Numbered from the stretch's first letter, positions 33,579 through 46,497 are shown. The stretch is DNA of 64,000 nt from Oopsacas minuta (GCA_024704765.1 JAKMXF010000306.1:292350-356349); one strand, 5' to 3'. The notes: a model not told the origin generated them from the sequence alone. Numbers and translations are program-made.

Positions 33579-34370
33579 GCTGCAAAAGGAGATTAGAAGT
33601 GAATATCGTGATGCAACCCCTTACTTTTCTAGCAGTAATTCTGACAGAGACCTCCCTCACGACTTATTTAGGGTGGAGTAGCTTGTCTGTGCCACAATAT
33701 GTCAGGTTTGTGTAGGTAAATACTGTGCTGATCGTTTCATGTACAGTCTTTATATGAAAGACTCGTCCATTCCCGGACACATACGTAACGGTACAAATAA
33801 AACAGGTGGGACCAATGCTAGCTCTGCACAGTTGCAAATCCAGGAGAAATAGAACAATTTTATATTGTAGTACACGCTTCTAATTGATTAATAGTTAGGT
33901 TCAAATTCCAGGCATTGATCTAAGATTGCACGATCCTGAACTAGATCCTCTGAGAGGATCAGAATAGAATCGGGATAGGATCGAAAGAAGGTATACCATC
34001 ACTAATTTTCTCAAACGATCCCTGTCACTTAAAGATATTTACACTTATAAGTGCTGCATTCATAATTCAGACTGACTATATGCACAGATTATTCCTAACT
34101 CGAATGTTCCAATTCAATACATACTTATCTTAAATTCGTAGCTCAATGAACCACCATCCAAGGAAGTTTCGAGCAATTAAGTGCAGTAGAAACCTGCTTT
34201 TGTACTTCTCATTTTTTTATAATTTCTTCTCTATCAAATTGTAAAGAATGTGGGATATGCATAAATTTCATTGTTATTTTTTACGCATATAAGTATGCCT
34301 CAAACATCTATACCGAATCATATATAATATAATATACACTGACTAGAAATTATGTATCGCCCATGTTAGG
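33579..34370. other. AT-rich spacer
   Basis: Only a small hairpin (GATCCTCTGAGAGGATC near 33943) stands out. No gene seen. Confidence 0.45.
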
Positions 34371-34859
34371 ACAGTGGAAGCAGCTTACTCAGGACAGTTC
34401 GGGAGTTAATGTTTTGTCCGATTAACCGATTGTCTCGATTAATCGAATATGAATTATTTAAGTATTCAAAACTAGTTTTCATGGTCTCAGATAATAACCA
34501 GAAATATCTCATTACACTACTACTAAATCCTGGTTTATATTGGGAGTGAACAAAGTAAATAATTTTGGTTTGTAAATTGTAATCGAATCGTTGTTGTTGT
34601 AGAATATTGAAATTCCTATTTGTATAAACAAACCATATTACAGTGATTCTGAATATATATATATAATCGTTAAATTGGGATGAAATCCCAATTAAGCGAA
34701 TAGTATTTCATATTCGGTTAATTGGGATAAAAAATCCCGATTAACCGATTCGATGTCCCAATTATACGATTTTTCTATATAAATAATCTGTTCCCAAACC
34801 ATTGTCCCTTTTTACGCGAATATTCGATTATCCGAGTCCAGATTAAGCGGCTTCCACTA
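34371..34859. mobile_element. pogo/Tigger-type MITE
   Basis: The left end ACAGTGGAAGCAGCTTACTC and the reverse complement of the right end TAGTGGAAGCCGCTTAATCT pair over about 28 bp. The interior repeats motifs such as CGATTAACCGATTG, AATTGGGATAAAAAATCCC and ATATTCGATTATCCGAGTCC, the phrase typical of pogo ends. It has no coding capacity. A TA target duplication is not clean at the left border. Confidence 0.7.
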
Positions 34860-35784
34860 TAAAATGTATAGATCATTTTCTCATGCAGTCGGTACATCCA
34901 GATAACCTATTGAAATTTTACAACTGTATGGAACATCATTTAGAGCATTATGAATAGGATCGCGACTTTATTGGACATTCTTTGTGATTTCGGATCAGAA
35001 CAGGGAATACCTATGATAATTTCTGCTAAGATCTGATCTAGATCTATTCCTTTAATTTAGGATTGTAGAATACACGACAAACATCACACAAATGGCATTA
35101 CAAGTGAATTTCATCTGGAAATTTATATGTTTCATTTTTAAAACATTTTATTGAATACATGTGATATCAGCAATTTTATGAGACTTATCTTGCATTCGTA
35201 TATTTTTAATATTGAATGTTAATATCAGTCACGTAGCGCTCAAAACTATCAAGAAAGTTATATAATCTATCCTTAAGTTAAATCTGGGGAATGAAGTGAA
35301 AATTTTCAAAATAGTATAATCCGTCATACATTATTCCTTTAAGCGCACTAAATTTCTAGTTAATCTCGAAATCGGAATTTGACATTGTTGGACTTAAGCC
35401 TTTATTGCAGAAATCAGAAAATAGAGGTTACCTCACCAAATTTATTTGATGAATGTGTAATATGTAGTATATGAAGGCCTATCACAGTATCGTATAGGCC
35501 ATGGCCAATTTGGTATCTTCTTAGAAATGAGCATATGTTGACACAACTCGGGACGATTATCCGATGATTTTTCTATTTCCAAGCCTGCTTGGAGCGTGAA
35601 GCTCGGGAAAATGCCCCTCCTGGCCTGCCCTCTGAGAGGCCCTGAATATAAGCAATACCTCTTCATTGAAAGAAGTAACCAGTTAGCAAATTATACAGTC
35701 ACAATTCACGCAGTGACAATACTCACGAATCTAATTGAAGTAATCAACCACAAGCATTTCAACATAACTAAAAGTACAATTATA
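34860..35784. other. AT-rich spacer
   Basis: Nothing recognised. Confidence 0.45.
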
Positions 35785-37089
35785 CCAAGGGCACTCCAAA
35801 AGTTTTGACGTTAACCGACATATCAGATAGAAATAATAAAATTGACTATTACATTTTTTCAAAATACTCTCCCTGACAATCTACACATTTTTTCATTCTG
35901 GTAAACCAATTATCAAAACATTATTCCACTCTTCTTTGGGTATGTCTCGATCGCTTGGAAAAGTGCTCCTCTCAACTCCTCATTAGTCGAAAATCTCCTC
36001 CCACGTAATTGATCTTTGAGTCTAGGGAACAACCAGAAGTTGCAAGGGGCTAAATCAGGACTTGTAGGGCGGTGAGGTAATGCTTCGAGTCCAGAATTTT
36101 CCAAAGACTCACGAGTTCTGATTGCCGTATGCAATGATGCATTATCATGATGAAGAAGAATTCCTCTAATGCCTGTCTTTTCCCGCTGTGACTCAATTGC
36201 TGTGATGACTTTGGGTAGGCACACTGTAGTGTACCAGTCGGCAATGACGGTCTTTCTATCCTCGAGAGCAACAATTTCGACAAACCCACTAGATCTGAAA
36301 ATAATCGCCCACATTTGTTTCCCAAAAGATCTTGCCCTCCGCACTTTGGTTGGAGGTGGGGCATCTTCTTCAACCCACTCCTTTGACATTCGCTTTGTTT
36401 CTGAATCATAATGGTATATCCATGTCTCATCACCTGTAAGGATCTCGGAAACTGCTCTTGAACTTCCATTAGCAAACCTTTTATGCATAATTTCGCAAAG
36501 GTCTATGCGAGATATTTTTTGCTGTAAGTTCAAAGAATGGGGATTCATCGAGCACACAACTTCCTGACACAAAACTCTTTGTGCAAAATGATATTAATTG
36601 TCCCCGATGATAATTCGGTTTCATACTCTAACTGAGCGTACGTAATATGAGGATCTTTAGTAATTAGATCTAGCATTCGTTAACACTTTCTTCATTATGT
36701 GAAATATTCGGTTTTCCTGAACGAGGGGCATCTTCAAGATCAAAGTTTCCGTGAATAAATTCCCTGTACCATCGTTCAACTGTACTTAGAGAAGGATCTA
36801 GATCCGGGAAATGTTCCTGTAAAGATTCATAGATTTCCACTCTTGTCTTCTGTAGTTTGAATAAGATCAAAATCATTGCTCGAAAATCACGTTTTGTGAG
36901 ATCTGATTTAGATTGAGATATTTTAGAAGTCATGTACACTAAAATTATCTAATTTATGAAAGTAGAGGAGATAAATGAATAAAAATTTCAAAGTAGAGTA
37001 ATAAAATATGTCTAAAGGAAGGATGTGGAAAAATATCCAACAGATTAATGGTTTCACATCAAACGGCAAAACCTTTCGAGTGCCCCTCG
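35785..37089 (-). mobile_element. mariner element (DD34D), degenerate
   Basis: The left end is CCAAGGGCACTCCAAAAGTT followed by TTGACGTT; the reverse complement of the right end is CGAGGGGCACTCGAAAGGTT followed by TTGCCGTT. TA flanks both sides (35783-35784, 37090-37091). Length is 1305 bp. Confidence 0.9.
35913..36933 (-). pseudogene. mariner transposase, frameshifted, third catalytic Asp lost
   Basis: From MTSKISQSKSDLTKRDFRAM, then FKLQKTRVEIYESLQEHF and STVERWYREFIHGNFDLEDA (helix-turn-helix parts). After a break near 36670 comes a 219-codon open stretch: SEILTGDETWIYHYDSETKR (first Asp present), ILLHHDNASLHTAIRTRESL (second Asp present) and RPTSPDLAPCNFWLFPRLKD, where the third Asp is replaced by Asn. 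The end reads ELRGALFQAIETYPKK and does not reach a normal C-terminus in this frame. Inactive both by frameshift and by loss of the metal ligand. Confidence 0.86.
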
Positions 37090-38831
37090 TATACCTTGAC
37101 TATACAGCGAAAATTTTCATATGCAATCGAGAACTTAGCTGAGAGAGCTATATGACCATTATTGTTACTATTGTTTCAGATTATATTTCTATATATACTT
37201 CAAATATGATATTGTTAGCCACTCTTAGCTTATTATAGTTATGAGCAAGTAAAATATTCAATTACCAATTACACAAAATTCTAATGAGATTAGTATAATT
37301 CCGATGCCATTTTAATTCTATGTTTCTTCATCACCTCAGTAAATATATTTTGGTTTTTAGAGCAAATTTTATTGGGTTATTTGCCTATGACACATGTAGC
37401 ACATATCAAATATATGTGTGCAACTTCTTATGTGAACACAAATATTGCAAAAGCCTACTGCATTTCCATATATGTAATAATGGAAAGTTTGTTTAGAGGA
37501 CCTCAAATGATGTTCTTATTGTGTCTCTTAGTTGTTCCAATATTCCAGTGATGTTCCACTTCTGCCACAAGTTGCACTACGATAAAATGATGATAGTTAA
37601 ATAGGATTTGCCCTTAAGAGGGTAATTATTGGAATTACTAGTTTCGAATCTGCAAATTTTACAGGATACGAATATAACAGATATCTAAGCACTTAGAACG
37701 GTAACTTTAATCTCACTTATACACACAAGAATACTCAGAATCTATGAAAAATCTCCCCAAATCTTTAATGACGTCATAGATATGCATTAACTGATGAATA
37801 ATATGTTGTGTGTGTTATAGATGATATTCATATATTCTTACGGTAAAGATATCTCTTTTATTCCGACCTTCTAGAATTGATTGTTCATGACTCATATATC
37901 CACATGTTGCCAGCCAACCTATACTATTAACGCGCAATTCATCTCTGTATATATATATATCAATTTATGTATATGTATACATATGTTTGTTAGTGCAGAA
38001 TTGATTGAAGATGCTTGAGGCCCCAGGGCTGATTTTTGGAAAACAGGGCTATTTTGGGCCTGGCTCGGAAAGTTCAAATTCTTGGAGGTAAAGTCACACC
38101 TATGACAAAGTATGATATCATTGTCACCATATTTGATCGTCGAAATATCACATTATTGGCCACTCACTCAGCCAATATACCTTTACAAGTTTGAAATTTG
38201 TATCACAGGCACCCCTCAATGAGACAAATGTCCTGAATTCAGGATTCTGACAAAAGCTAACTTAACATGGGATTATTTATTCATCATGACTGTACAAGAA
38301 AATACAATTTTCCTAAATTTCGAAAATTTCAGAATCTTTGATACCAGAGGTACAAAGTGCAGAAATTACTTAGCAAAAGTGACATGCATTTCGAGTGTCA
38401 CCACAGAAGGCTATTGAATGTAATTTGGGTGGGCTCTAGATAATACATTATACATATTTTAACTAGTCTGTGAATTCGAGGCAAGTCTGATCATATGCTG
38501 TCGCGTAGCTATCAAAAGCACTATATAATTTAGTTATTAAATACTTAAGCTCACATGGAGCATTTTACTGTCGCCCAGCGACCTAGCAAGCGAAACGCAC
38601 TATTATATTATTAATGTCCTATTTGTTAAGTAATACTGTGATCAAGCAGCAACTAGTTTGCCATATCACATATACGTAATACACAGCCAAACGATTTGAT
38701 TTCTTTAGAACATATACAGATCAACTATTTGAAGTTATTCAATTGCCAAATGCCCGTGTGAACAATATGTAAATTAGTTTTTCCATAGATCTTTTGTGAT
38801 TGGGTACTATATGTCGGGCAGTAAGTATATA
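37090..38831. other. AT-rich non-coding stretch
   Basis: No gene or element ends seen. A short GC-richer patch near 38010-38080 (AGGCCCCAGGGCTGATTTTT) is unexplained. Confidence 0.45.
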
Positions 38832-39745
38832 CAGTCAAGGGACAAAAGTATTCGACCACACGAATATATTGTCATAAATTGTATACTCTTTCCCGCTCCT
38901 ATAGATTGTGTAGTCTATATTCGTAGCTGCAATCTAGTAATTTCCATAGAATAACATATGTTTTTCAAGAATTTCAAAAAAATATTTTCGATTTACACTT
39001 TCTAAAGGTGTTAATTATGAATAATTATTAGATAATTATTGATAATCAAATATGTGGTAATTCAAAGCCTATTAAGAATCCATAATTTCTGACTTGATAT
39101 TTGAATTCTACGTAGGCGAGTTACCCCAGATTGAAATTTCCAATCGAATTGAACAACTTTTACCAAAGTTATAGAAGAATTTCAATTTGTCCCACTTGTG
39201 CCACTTTTTGAAAAAGTGGCACAGGTGGTAGGAAAAAGCGCCACTACAAGGAAATCAACTAGGGTTAGGAGGAATAAGTCAAAGTACTATTTTCGAATGA
39301 TATGACTATGCTAACCCTTGAATTACAAAATAACTTCTTGGCAGCGGCCACTTGTGCCACCTTGGGCAAAAGGTGGCACAAATGGCACAAATTGGAATTC
39401 TTCTATAACTTTGGTAAAAGTTGTTCAATTCGATTGGAAATTTCAATCTGGGGTAACTCGCCTACGTAGAATTCAAATATCAAGTCAGAAATTATAGATT
39501 CTTAATAGGCTTTGAATTACCACATATTTGATTATCAATAATTATCTAATAATTATTGACAATTAACACCTTCAAAAAGTGTAAATCGAAAATATTTTTT
39601 TGAAATTCTTGAAAAACATATGTTATTCTATGGAAATTACTAGATTGCAGCTACGAATATAGACTACACAATATATAGGAGCGGGAAAGAGTATACAATT
39701 TATGACCATATATTTGTGTGGTCGGATACTTTTGTCCATTGACTG
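38832..39745. mobile_element. Foldback (long inverted repeat) element, copy B
   Basis: The left end CAGTCAAGGGACAAAAGTAT and the reverse complement of the right end CAGTCAATGGACAAAAGTAT pair, and the arms continue almost to the centre at about 39250-39320. TA flanks both sides (38830-38831, 39746-39747). The sequence is homologous to 8970-9894 along its whole length, including the loop ACTAGGGTTAGGAGGAATAA. It encodes no protein. Confidence 0.92.
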
Positions 39746-40929
39746 TATTAATATATATCTGATGCACTAAATTCCTGTTACTATGATGAATTACCCAACA
39801 ATACTAATATATTTGGATTTATTGAGTAATAAATTCTTCAATAATTCATGAATTATTCATTATTTAAGAATTAGTTAACTTAAGTATAACAATATGGATT
39901 TTTTTACAAGGACCAATTTCTAACTCGAAATTTAGAATTCTAATTAGGAATGTCACTAGGGAGGAGGCTATACAAATTAGTCGCGAAATTTGGTGGATCA
40001 AGCCTTTCTTGTTGCTGTTGGTATAAACTTTCAATTCCATTTCCTCAAGATTTCTTTAGGGTTTACCATTTATGAATTCCAAATCAGGGGTTCATAGAGG
40101 ATTTCCAGAGAAAATTCCAATTCTATATGATGATTCCCATAAACACGGCAATCCAAGGAACCTTCATCTTATGTTATCTCGTAAAGCAATATGCGATATG
40201 AGAATTTAATTCGTTTAAATTTCCATAATTCCTGTAGCCATAGCATCAATTTCACTGAAACTTATAAAGATAATGCAAAATTCAAATTATAAGAACTGAT
40301 TGAGTGAAACCGAGTATATTTCGCAATCAACATAGTTGATATCCGCTAAAGTGTTGCATCCAGACATTTTGGTATGGGGGGAGTAAATTAGAGTTGGCTA
40401 TGTAAGGGTAGTTCAACCATGATCTAAGCAGGGGTGTGGCTAGCATGGCTTCTTTGTGGTGACCACTGGAGTTGATAACTATTTATCTGAGGTTCCTAGC
40501 ACCCCAATAATCCAGAGGTTGTAACTAGGGTTGCTGACAATATTACCGGGTTTGCCAGCAACCTCCGACTATGTCTATGGATCAAATGTCGGGCACCTAG
40601 CAAACAAGCGGGAAATTTCGATTTACAGTAGTCTTGTTATATAACAGTTTAACTACCATGGCAATTTATTACTATATAACTATTATAGTTTGGAAGTTTT
40701 TTGATCCTTACGCATCAGCTTAAACTTGATTTTCTCAATTTATTATCTTTCAAAATTTCATTAAGATATTTTCAGATGTGTAAAATTTGAAGAAGCAAAA
40801 GTTTTAGATATGGTTCCCCCTAGGCTTGGGATGCGATATACCCCGAGCATGAAGGTTCAGGAGCGTGCCTGCCTAATTTTACCTGATGAGGTCAAATCTA
40901 ATTCGAGTGAACATCAGGACTCTGTAACG
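39746..40929. other. AT-rich spacer
   Basis: A segment near 40540-40560 (TTACCGGGTTTGCCAGCAAC) faintly resembles one near 6410 (TTGCCGGCAACTCC). Otherwise nothing recognised. Confidence 0.4.
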
Positions 40930-41460
40930 GTACAGCTGATCCAGCCCATGACTAGTCCGGCTCTGTCTAGTTATGGATACCACAACGCGTCCGTCTCCAG
41001 TTGTGGCATCCATAACTGGTTTGACCCCAGACAGGTATTGCCGCCCATAGTTGGTCCCTCTGGACATAACCGATCCTGCTATTTGGAAGTTTTCTTACCG
41101 AGGTCCATTCAGTTTTTAGGCTTAGAACTTATTTATACTCATAAATAACTAAGTGGTAGTATAGTGGGTGCAAATATTGTTCCTATAAGATCGTTTTGCA
41201 AATGGTGAACCAGTTATTAGTACCACCACTGGACCAGTCTAAGTTCCAAGATTAAACCCGGTCCTCCAATATGCTCTGATATGAAGTGGGCAAGCCTATA
41301 ACATAACCCCAGGGCACTATTACCTGGGATAACCCAGAATATACACGGGTATATTCTAGTGGGAGTATTCTGGGGCTACTACAGTGGGCCGGATCAGTTA
41401 TGACAAGGGCGTACCAGTTATAGTTGGCCATAACTGGAGCCTATCCAGTATTCCAAAATG
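40930..41460. repeat. Cluster of hairpins and inverted copies built on CCAGTTATGG
   Basis: A hairpin at 40967-41019 pairs CTAGTTATGGATACCACAAC with GTTGTGGCATCCATAACTGG around a 13-base loop. A second at about 41427-41450 pairs CCAGTTAT with ATAACTGG. GGTCCCTCTGGACATAACCG (about 41055) is matched in inverse by GGATCAGTTATGACAAGGGC (about 41391). A third small stem is CCCAGAATATAC...GTATATTCTAGTGGG near 41335. The patch is less AT-rich than its surroundings. It may be a decayed foldback element. Confidence 0.5.
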
Positions 41461-41898
41461 TGAAGTATAAGGTGCCCTAGCCTTATAGCCTCCCCTTGCG
41501 TTGCATGTCATCGCATGGGAAATCTTAACATGCCTGAGATGTTCGACTATTCAGTGATTGTCAAACGCTGAATCCGAAAACTTACTTAGAAGAAAAAGGC
41601 TCGCATCCTTGAGTGGAGATCTAACCTTAGGATTCTCTAAATATTGTTCAAGATATAGTATTTTTAGCAATTGTGAATTATAACACATGCCAACAATATT
41701 TGAGTTTCTGTTGCCAAATAATTTAGATTGAATTTAAACTATATTTGCTGTGTTGAGTTCGAAATGACATCAGCTTTGCTGGATTGGCTCTTGATTTTGC
41801 TCCACATTTATGCTTATATTGTTAGTTACCTTTTCAAATGTATATTCAATTTAATCAATACTTTTTATAATTATAAGTATCTAGCATATTCTAACTCC
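41461..41898. other. Spacer upstream of the GDLK-type relic
   Basis: An open frame begins before 41899 but its first part reads as hydrophobic non-family sequence. No terminal repeat was found. Confidence 0.4.
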
Positions 41899-43167
41899 AT
41901 GGCTTCGTCAAGAAGCAAATATTCTAATGATCTGCCTACGTTCTGTTACGTATGTGGCGAATATACGTTGAAAGATCAAAGAAGAATTATCTCACACTTC
42001 GTGCGAATTGTATACTTTGCTTACTTTGAGGTAATGCTTGAAGACCAAGACAGCTCTTCATTATCTGGTCAGTTCAATCAGGAAGGGCTTAATGATCTTA
42101 TCAGGTACCTCACCCTGTCTAAAGAGTGTTCAGAAATTTTGCATCCAGGCTCAACGAGAAGAATATTCTTAGCCCTGGAACTAAGATAACATATTATCGT
42201 CATAGAGATGAAGGATTGCTTCATTACTTTAGCCAACAAGAATGCCTCGTCTTCTGAAATGACATTGGCGGACTTCTCCTGGAAATGGGAGTACCACAAT
42301 ATAGAAGAGAAGATTGGCGTCTATTTATTGATAGTTCCAAGAGAAGCTTGAAGTGCTTTTTATTGCATAGTGGAAATGAATATACGTCTATTCCAATTGG
42401 AAATTCAATAAGCTTAAGGAGGAGTATGAAAATATTAAAATGGTATTACAAAAGTAGAATTATCATGAACACCAGTGGTTGATATGTGTTGATCCCAAGG
42501 TGGTAAACTTTCTACTTGGCCAACAAGGTGGATACACTAGGTATCTTGTTTTATATGTTTATGGGTCAGCATAGCTCGCAAAGATCACTGGGTAAATAAA
42601 GTGTCGCCATTGTGAACAGATCTAACAGTTGGAGAAGCAAACATTCTGTGTGAACCATTGGTTCCTAGAGAGAAGATCATTCTTTCACCCCTCCACGTCA
42701 AGTTGTGTTTAATGAAGCAGTTAGTAACATCTTTAGATAAATACGGCCCCTGTTTCAAGTGGATTTGCAGATCATTCCAAGCAATGAGGAATGAAAAACT
42801 GAAAGCAGGGATCTTTAATGGTCGTCAGATCCGCAGACTCATAAGAAACACTGGTTTCGTCCAATGCCTGACCAATTTAGAATCTTCTACTTGGTATGCA
42901 TTTGCTTTGGTAGGCAATAACTTCTTGGATAATAGTAAAGCTAACAACTACATAGATTTGGTCAATGACATATTTTACAAAAAAGATTTAGATGTTAACA
43001 TGAGCATCAAGATTCACCATCTATTTAGCCACCTGGATCGTTTCCATGTAAACCTTGGGGATTTAAGTGAGGAACAGGGGGAAATGGTTTCATCAGGACA
43101 TCAAGGTCATTGGAGAGAGATATTAAGGCAGGTGCGAAACCCACATGATGGCAGATTACTGTTGTAG
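41899..43167 (+). pseudogene. 'GDLK'-type DDE transposase-like protein, internally deleted
   Basis: The family's N-terminal zinc segment is at 41899-42010: TFCYVCGEYTLKDQRRIISH. Then the reading jumps to QFNQEGLNDLIRYLTLSKEC, so about 100 residues present in the relative at 5179-6062 (with DCYFC and YPNLHSAIRPVPH) are missing. Next, in another frame, come EDWRLFIDSSKRSLKCFLLH (first Asp), ICVDPKVVNFLLGQQGGYTR (second Asp; D kept, L changed to P) and a broken remnant of the PC..C part. From 42658 a 169-codon stretch holds HVKLCLMKQLVTSLDKYGPC, KLKAGIFNGRQIRRLIRNTG, SIKIHHLFSHLDRFHVNLGD and LSEEQGEMVSSGHQG (Glu motif). It is inactive because of frame breaks. Family function is inferred. Confidence 0.72.
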
Positions 43168-43783
43168 CCTCCAGTGAGATTGCTTTCTGATATCGCATAA
43201 CAGAAAATCAAGTAAGAGACGATTTTTAGTTCTTCAATAAACAAATTCAATATTCTTTTAAAATCATTGCTTTTAACCGATTAATTTTTCCACAATGATC
43301 ATTGTATTTCATTCGGAGTAGCTATAATGATAAATTATACTCCCCAAATTTTCGGTTTTGCAGTAAATAGTTGCATTCAAAACTGAAATTTCAATAATTC
43401 AAATTTTACACTTAGATGCATAACAAGTTGGATGTCACCACTGAAACACCATGCCAATATTAATGTGAAGAATTTTATTTTTATACTTATCACGCCAAAT
43501 TTAACATTAGGTATCGCAAAAACTAGAGCCAATATGGATAAGCCGATGCCAATTTCAGATTCCCCGAGGTAAATATACATAGAAACAGATCTAACATCTT
43601 AGGTAACAAATTGTTTGTTGACCAGTGTAATTTATATTTCAAGTCAATGAATTGCTGTATAGTGAAAAATCATCACTTTTAATATTCATAAATGTTATTA
43701 TCACAATATCTCTAAAAATGTTTTGTGCAAATATACAAATTGCTGTCCAAAAATGCAGAATTTGATTATTTACTAGGTAGTTT
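43168..43783. other. AT-rich spacer
   Basis: Nothing recognised. Confidence 0.45.
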
Positions 43784-44388
43784 GTAGTACGCTAATCCTG
43801 TTTTGGACTGTTGTATGACAGCTTTACTACCTCTAATATTTGTATCATGGATACTCTATATCCATGACAGAATTGTTACCCTTTGATCAACACATAAATT
43901 CGTATCACTCAACTCTTAGTTCTTATTACACAGATAATAATGGTTTTCAATGGATTCTTTGTTTCTGCCCCAGATTTACTTAATAGTAATATATATTCTA
44001 CAATAATGTATGAATCTGATGAATTACATCAGATAAGTTAGACAATTCGTTCACCATCCGGACATCCGGACACAACGAACTCAGTCTAATTTCTATATAG
44101 AAATACGTGAAAAACAATTCATACGAAAATGTAAATTGTATTGCTTATGCAAAGTTATGTAATATAACTCTAGAACAGAAACAAAGGAATCATTGAAAAT
44201 GCATTATTTTTAGTGTGATAAGAACTAAGAGTTGAGTTTTACGAATTCATGTTATGATCAAAGAGTAATAATTCTGTCATGTAAGGTAGTAACTCTGTCA
44301 TGGATATAGAGTATCCATGGTTCCAGTAATAGAGGTAGTAAAACTTGTTAGTAGAAAATCTGTCATACAACAGGACTACGTGCTGTAA
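43784..44388. mobile_element. Inverted-repeat (foldback) MITE, about 600 bp
   Basis: Arms of about 200-225 bp pair in inverse. The left arm has TGTTGTATGACAGCTTTACT, ATGGATACTCTATATCCATG, ACAGAATTGTTACCCTTTGA and CTCAACTCTTAGTTCTTATT. The right arm holds their reverse complements (for example AATAATTCTGTCATG, CATGGATATAGAGTATCCAT, AGTAAAACTTGTTAG). Indels distinguish the arms. No coding capacity and no relation to the foldback family at 8970 and 38832 was seen. Confidence 0.75.
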
Positions 44389-45628
44389 GAATATTCTACA
44401 GTTCATCATAAAATTAATTTAGTTATGATAATTTATTGCGGAAAAAACGACACCACATTCTATTATCGAGGAAATTTCAAATTATCTGGTGCAAGCCTGC
44501 TGAACACAATGATTTCGAGAAAACTATGTATAGTTGAGGAACATTTTCGGAAAAAGATTTGTTTAATATCCTCTGCCAGATCTCAAAAGTGTGGTGATTT
44601 GAGGGTAGTAATAAATATGAGCGAAAAATTTCTGCATTTATTTTCAAATGGGTCCTACTCGCAGTGATAATTCTCGGAATTTATTTGAGGTTATTTCTCA
44701 ACTTTTTGGAAGATTGTTCTCGTGTAGTCCCCCTTGTCTGAAACCTTTTGGTTTACAGTTAAAGGAATATTATACAGCCCATGTCAATACGATCAGAGAC
44801 ACTTATACATGAACTATACGCCAATTTTAATATTTGGCAAGAGTCGGGACAATTATTCACTACTTGGTGTACTTGTATAATATCTTAATATTCCACTATA
44901 CGTAATATTACAAAATCGTTAGTAAAATTAGGATTTGTATGTATAAAAGATTATCCACCCAGCAATTGAAGGAGAAATTCAAACATCTTTTGTATACCCT
45001 AATTTACCGGTTCTAAAAGCACGATCTTGATTAATTTAAATGATAAGTTTCACTATTAATCCGGTTACTATCTAAAAAATTGTTGTATTTTCAAGAAAAC
45101 GCCGCTAGGTTAGCTGAGTCTTTCTTTACACCCATTGGCCATCTAAATGGCCTTATAACACGACTTACCAGATCGCACCCCATATCTCCTAATTTTATTT
45201 TATTTTTACATAGAATTAAAATACATGATGCCATGCATGTTTTTGTAACAAACCGTAATTTTACATGGATAATAAACCTTAATCTTTTCAATCACTCTCC
45301 GATTTTGCCAAGTTATTGGCCTTAAAGTCATGCTGAATCTTAAATTTTTGATGGTCTAGTAACTACACATCATGTCAAACCACAGAAATTTATCACGTTG
45401 GGATGGCGTTTATCCAATTTCAATTTACTGGGAACTTTTATCTGAATCGCATGTATGCTCAGTCATATTGCACAAATTCCTTGTGGTTAGAAATTGGACA
45501 ATCACTATCCGAACGAGATGCATTTTTGTAATTTGTTATAATGTGTAGTAACCAGACAATCAAAATTTGAATTTTTGATCACTTAACATCCACAACTTGG
45601 CCAATTTGTGTGATCGCAATCTTAAAGA
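44389..45628. other. AT-rich spacer
   Basis: Frames at 44425-44667 and 45080-45325 have no recognisable motif. Nothing else seen. Confidence 0.4.
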
Positions 45629-46125
45629 TAGTTAAAGGACAAATGTTTTCAACCTGGATAAATGAAATACATGGCCTAATTAGGAAAATACTGGTAGATC
45701 CTTGAATCTTGAAATCATTTTGTAAATACTTCATGTACTTCAGGTTTCTTCACTTTTGCCATTTTGGCAGAAGTGACACAAATTTCGGTGGATCTTAACT
45801 CAACTGATAAATGTCCTGATTTTAGATGATTGCTATCTATAGATTCTACTTGTAAATATGACGTAAGACTTCACTTAATGTCAATACTTAATTGTTGATA
45901 TGCGGGATCAAATATCCTATTTGCTCATTATCTTAATTTAATTGGTAGCACATATAAATCCAAACAATTCAAGTAATTCACCACAGTTAATAATAAACGG
46001 AAAAAGGTTTTGATGTGGACAATTTTTTTCTCAAATATTTTGTAAATCTTAGCACGTGATCAATTAATGACGAATTAGCATTTTGAAAAATATGTTGTGG
46101 TCGAATGCTTTTGTTCTTTAACTGG
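45629..46125. mobile_element. Decayed, shortened member of the foldback family
   Basis: The left end AGTTAAAGGACAAATGTTTT and the reverse complement of the right end CAGTTAAAGAACAAAAGCAT resemble the CAGTCAAGGGACAAAAGTAT ends of the copies at 8970 and 38832. The middle keeps CTTTTGCCATTTTGGCAGAA and AAGTGACACAAAT, echoing the GGCACAAATGGCACAAATTG region of those copies. The arms no longer pair well, and the length is only about half. Confidence 0.5.
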
Positions 46126-46497
46126 TATTATGTAACATGCATATTGATGGTTTGTTATGAATACATATGATTATTTATGCCTGTAAGGATTATGTGAAAA
46201 AAATACAAAGGTTATTTTTGATAAATAACAAATCACGTAGTACATATTTGAACAGTTTACACCAAGTTGTAGGCGACACGATCTATCTATAAGTGCCAAA
46301 GTAGACTCATCAAGTCGAGCAGCGTCAAACAAGGGTTCACTCGATGTGTTGAGACACAATTTGGGATTCTTTCTTTCTAATTGTTATAAATATGATGTGG
46401 TCAATGAGAATATCCTTGTGACATATTAATTTCTGACATCTTTTCCTTGTATATATGCAGAATTGTATGCAATGATATCTTTATTTATATTCTTTAG
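46126..46497. other. Intron-like sequence before the 46498 exon
   Basis: AT-rich, ending in TTTATTTATATTCTTTAG, a good 3' splice site. Confidence 0.45.

Noticed and set aside
33890-33915. GGTTCAAATTCC, resembling the B box of a tRNA gene
   Set aside because: No A box or cloverleaf could be folded around it.
40810-41148. A 112-codon open frame
   Set aside because: It runs across the hairpin cluster, which explains its repetitive words. No motif or splice context.
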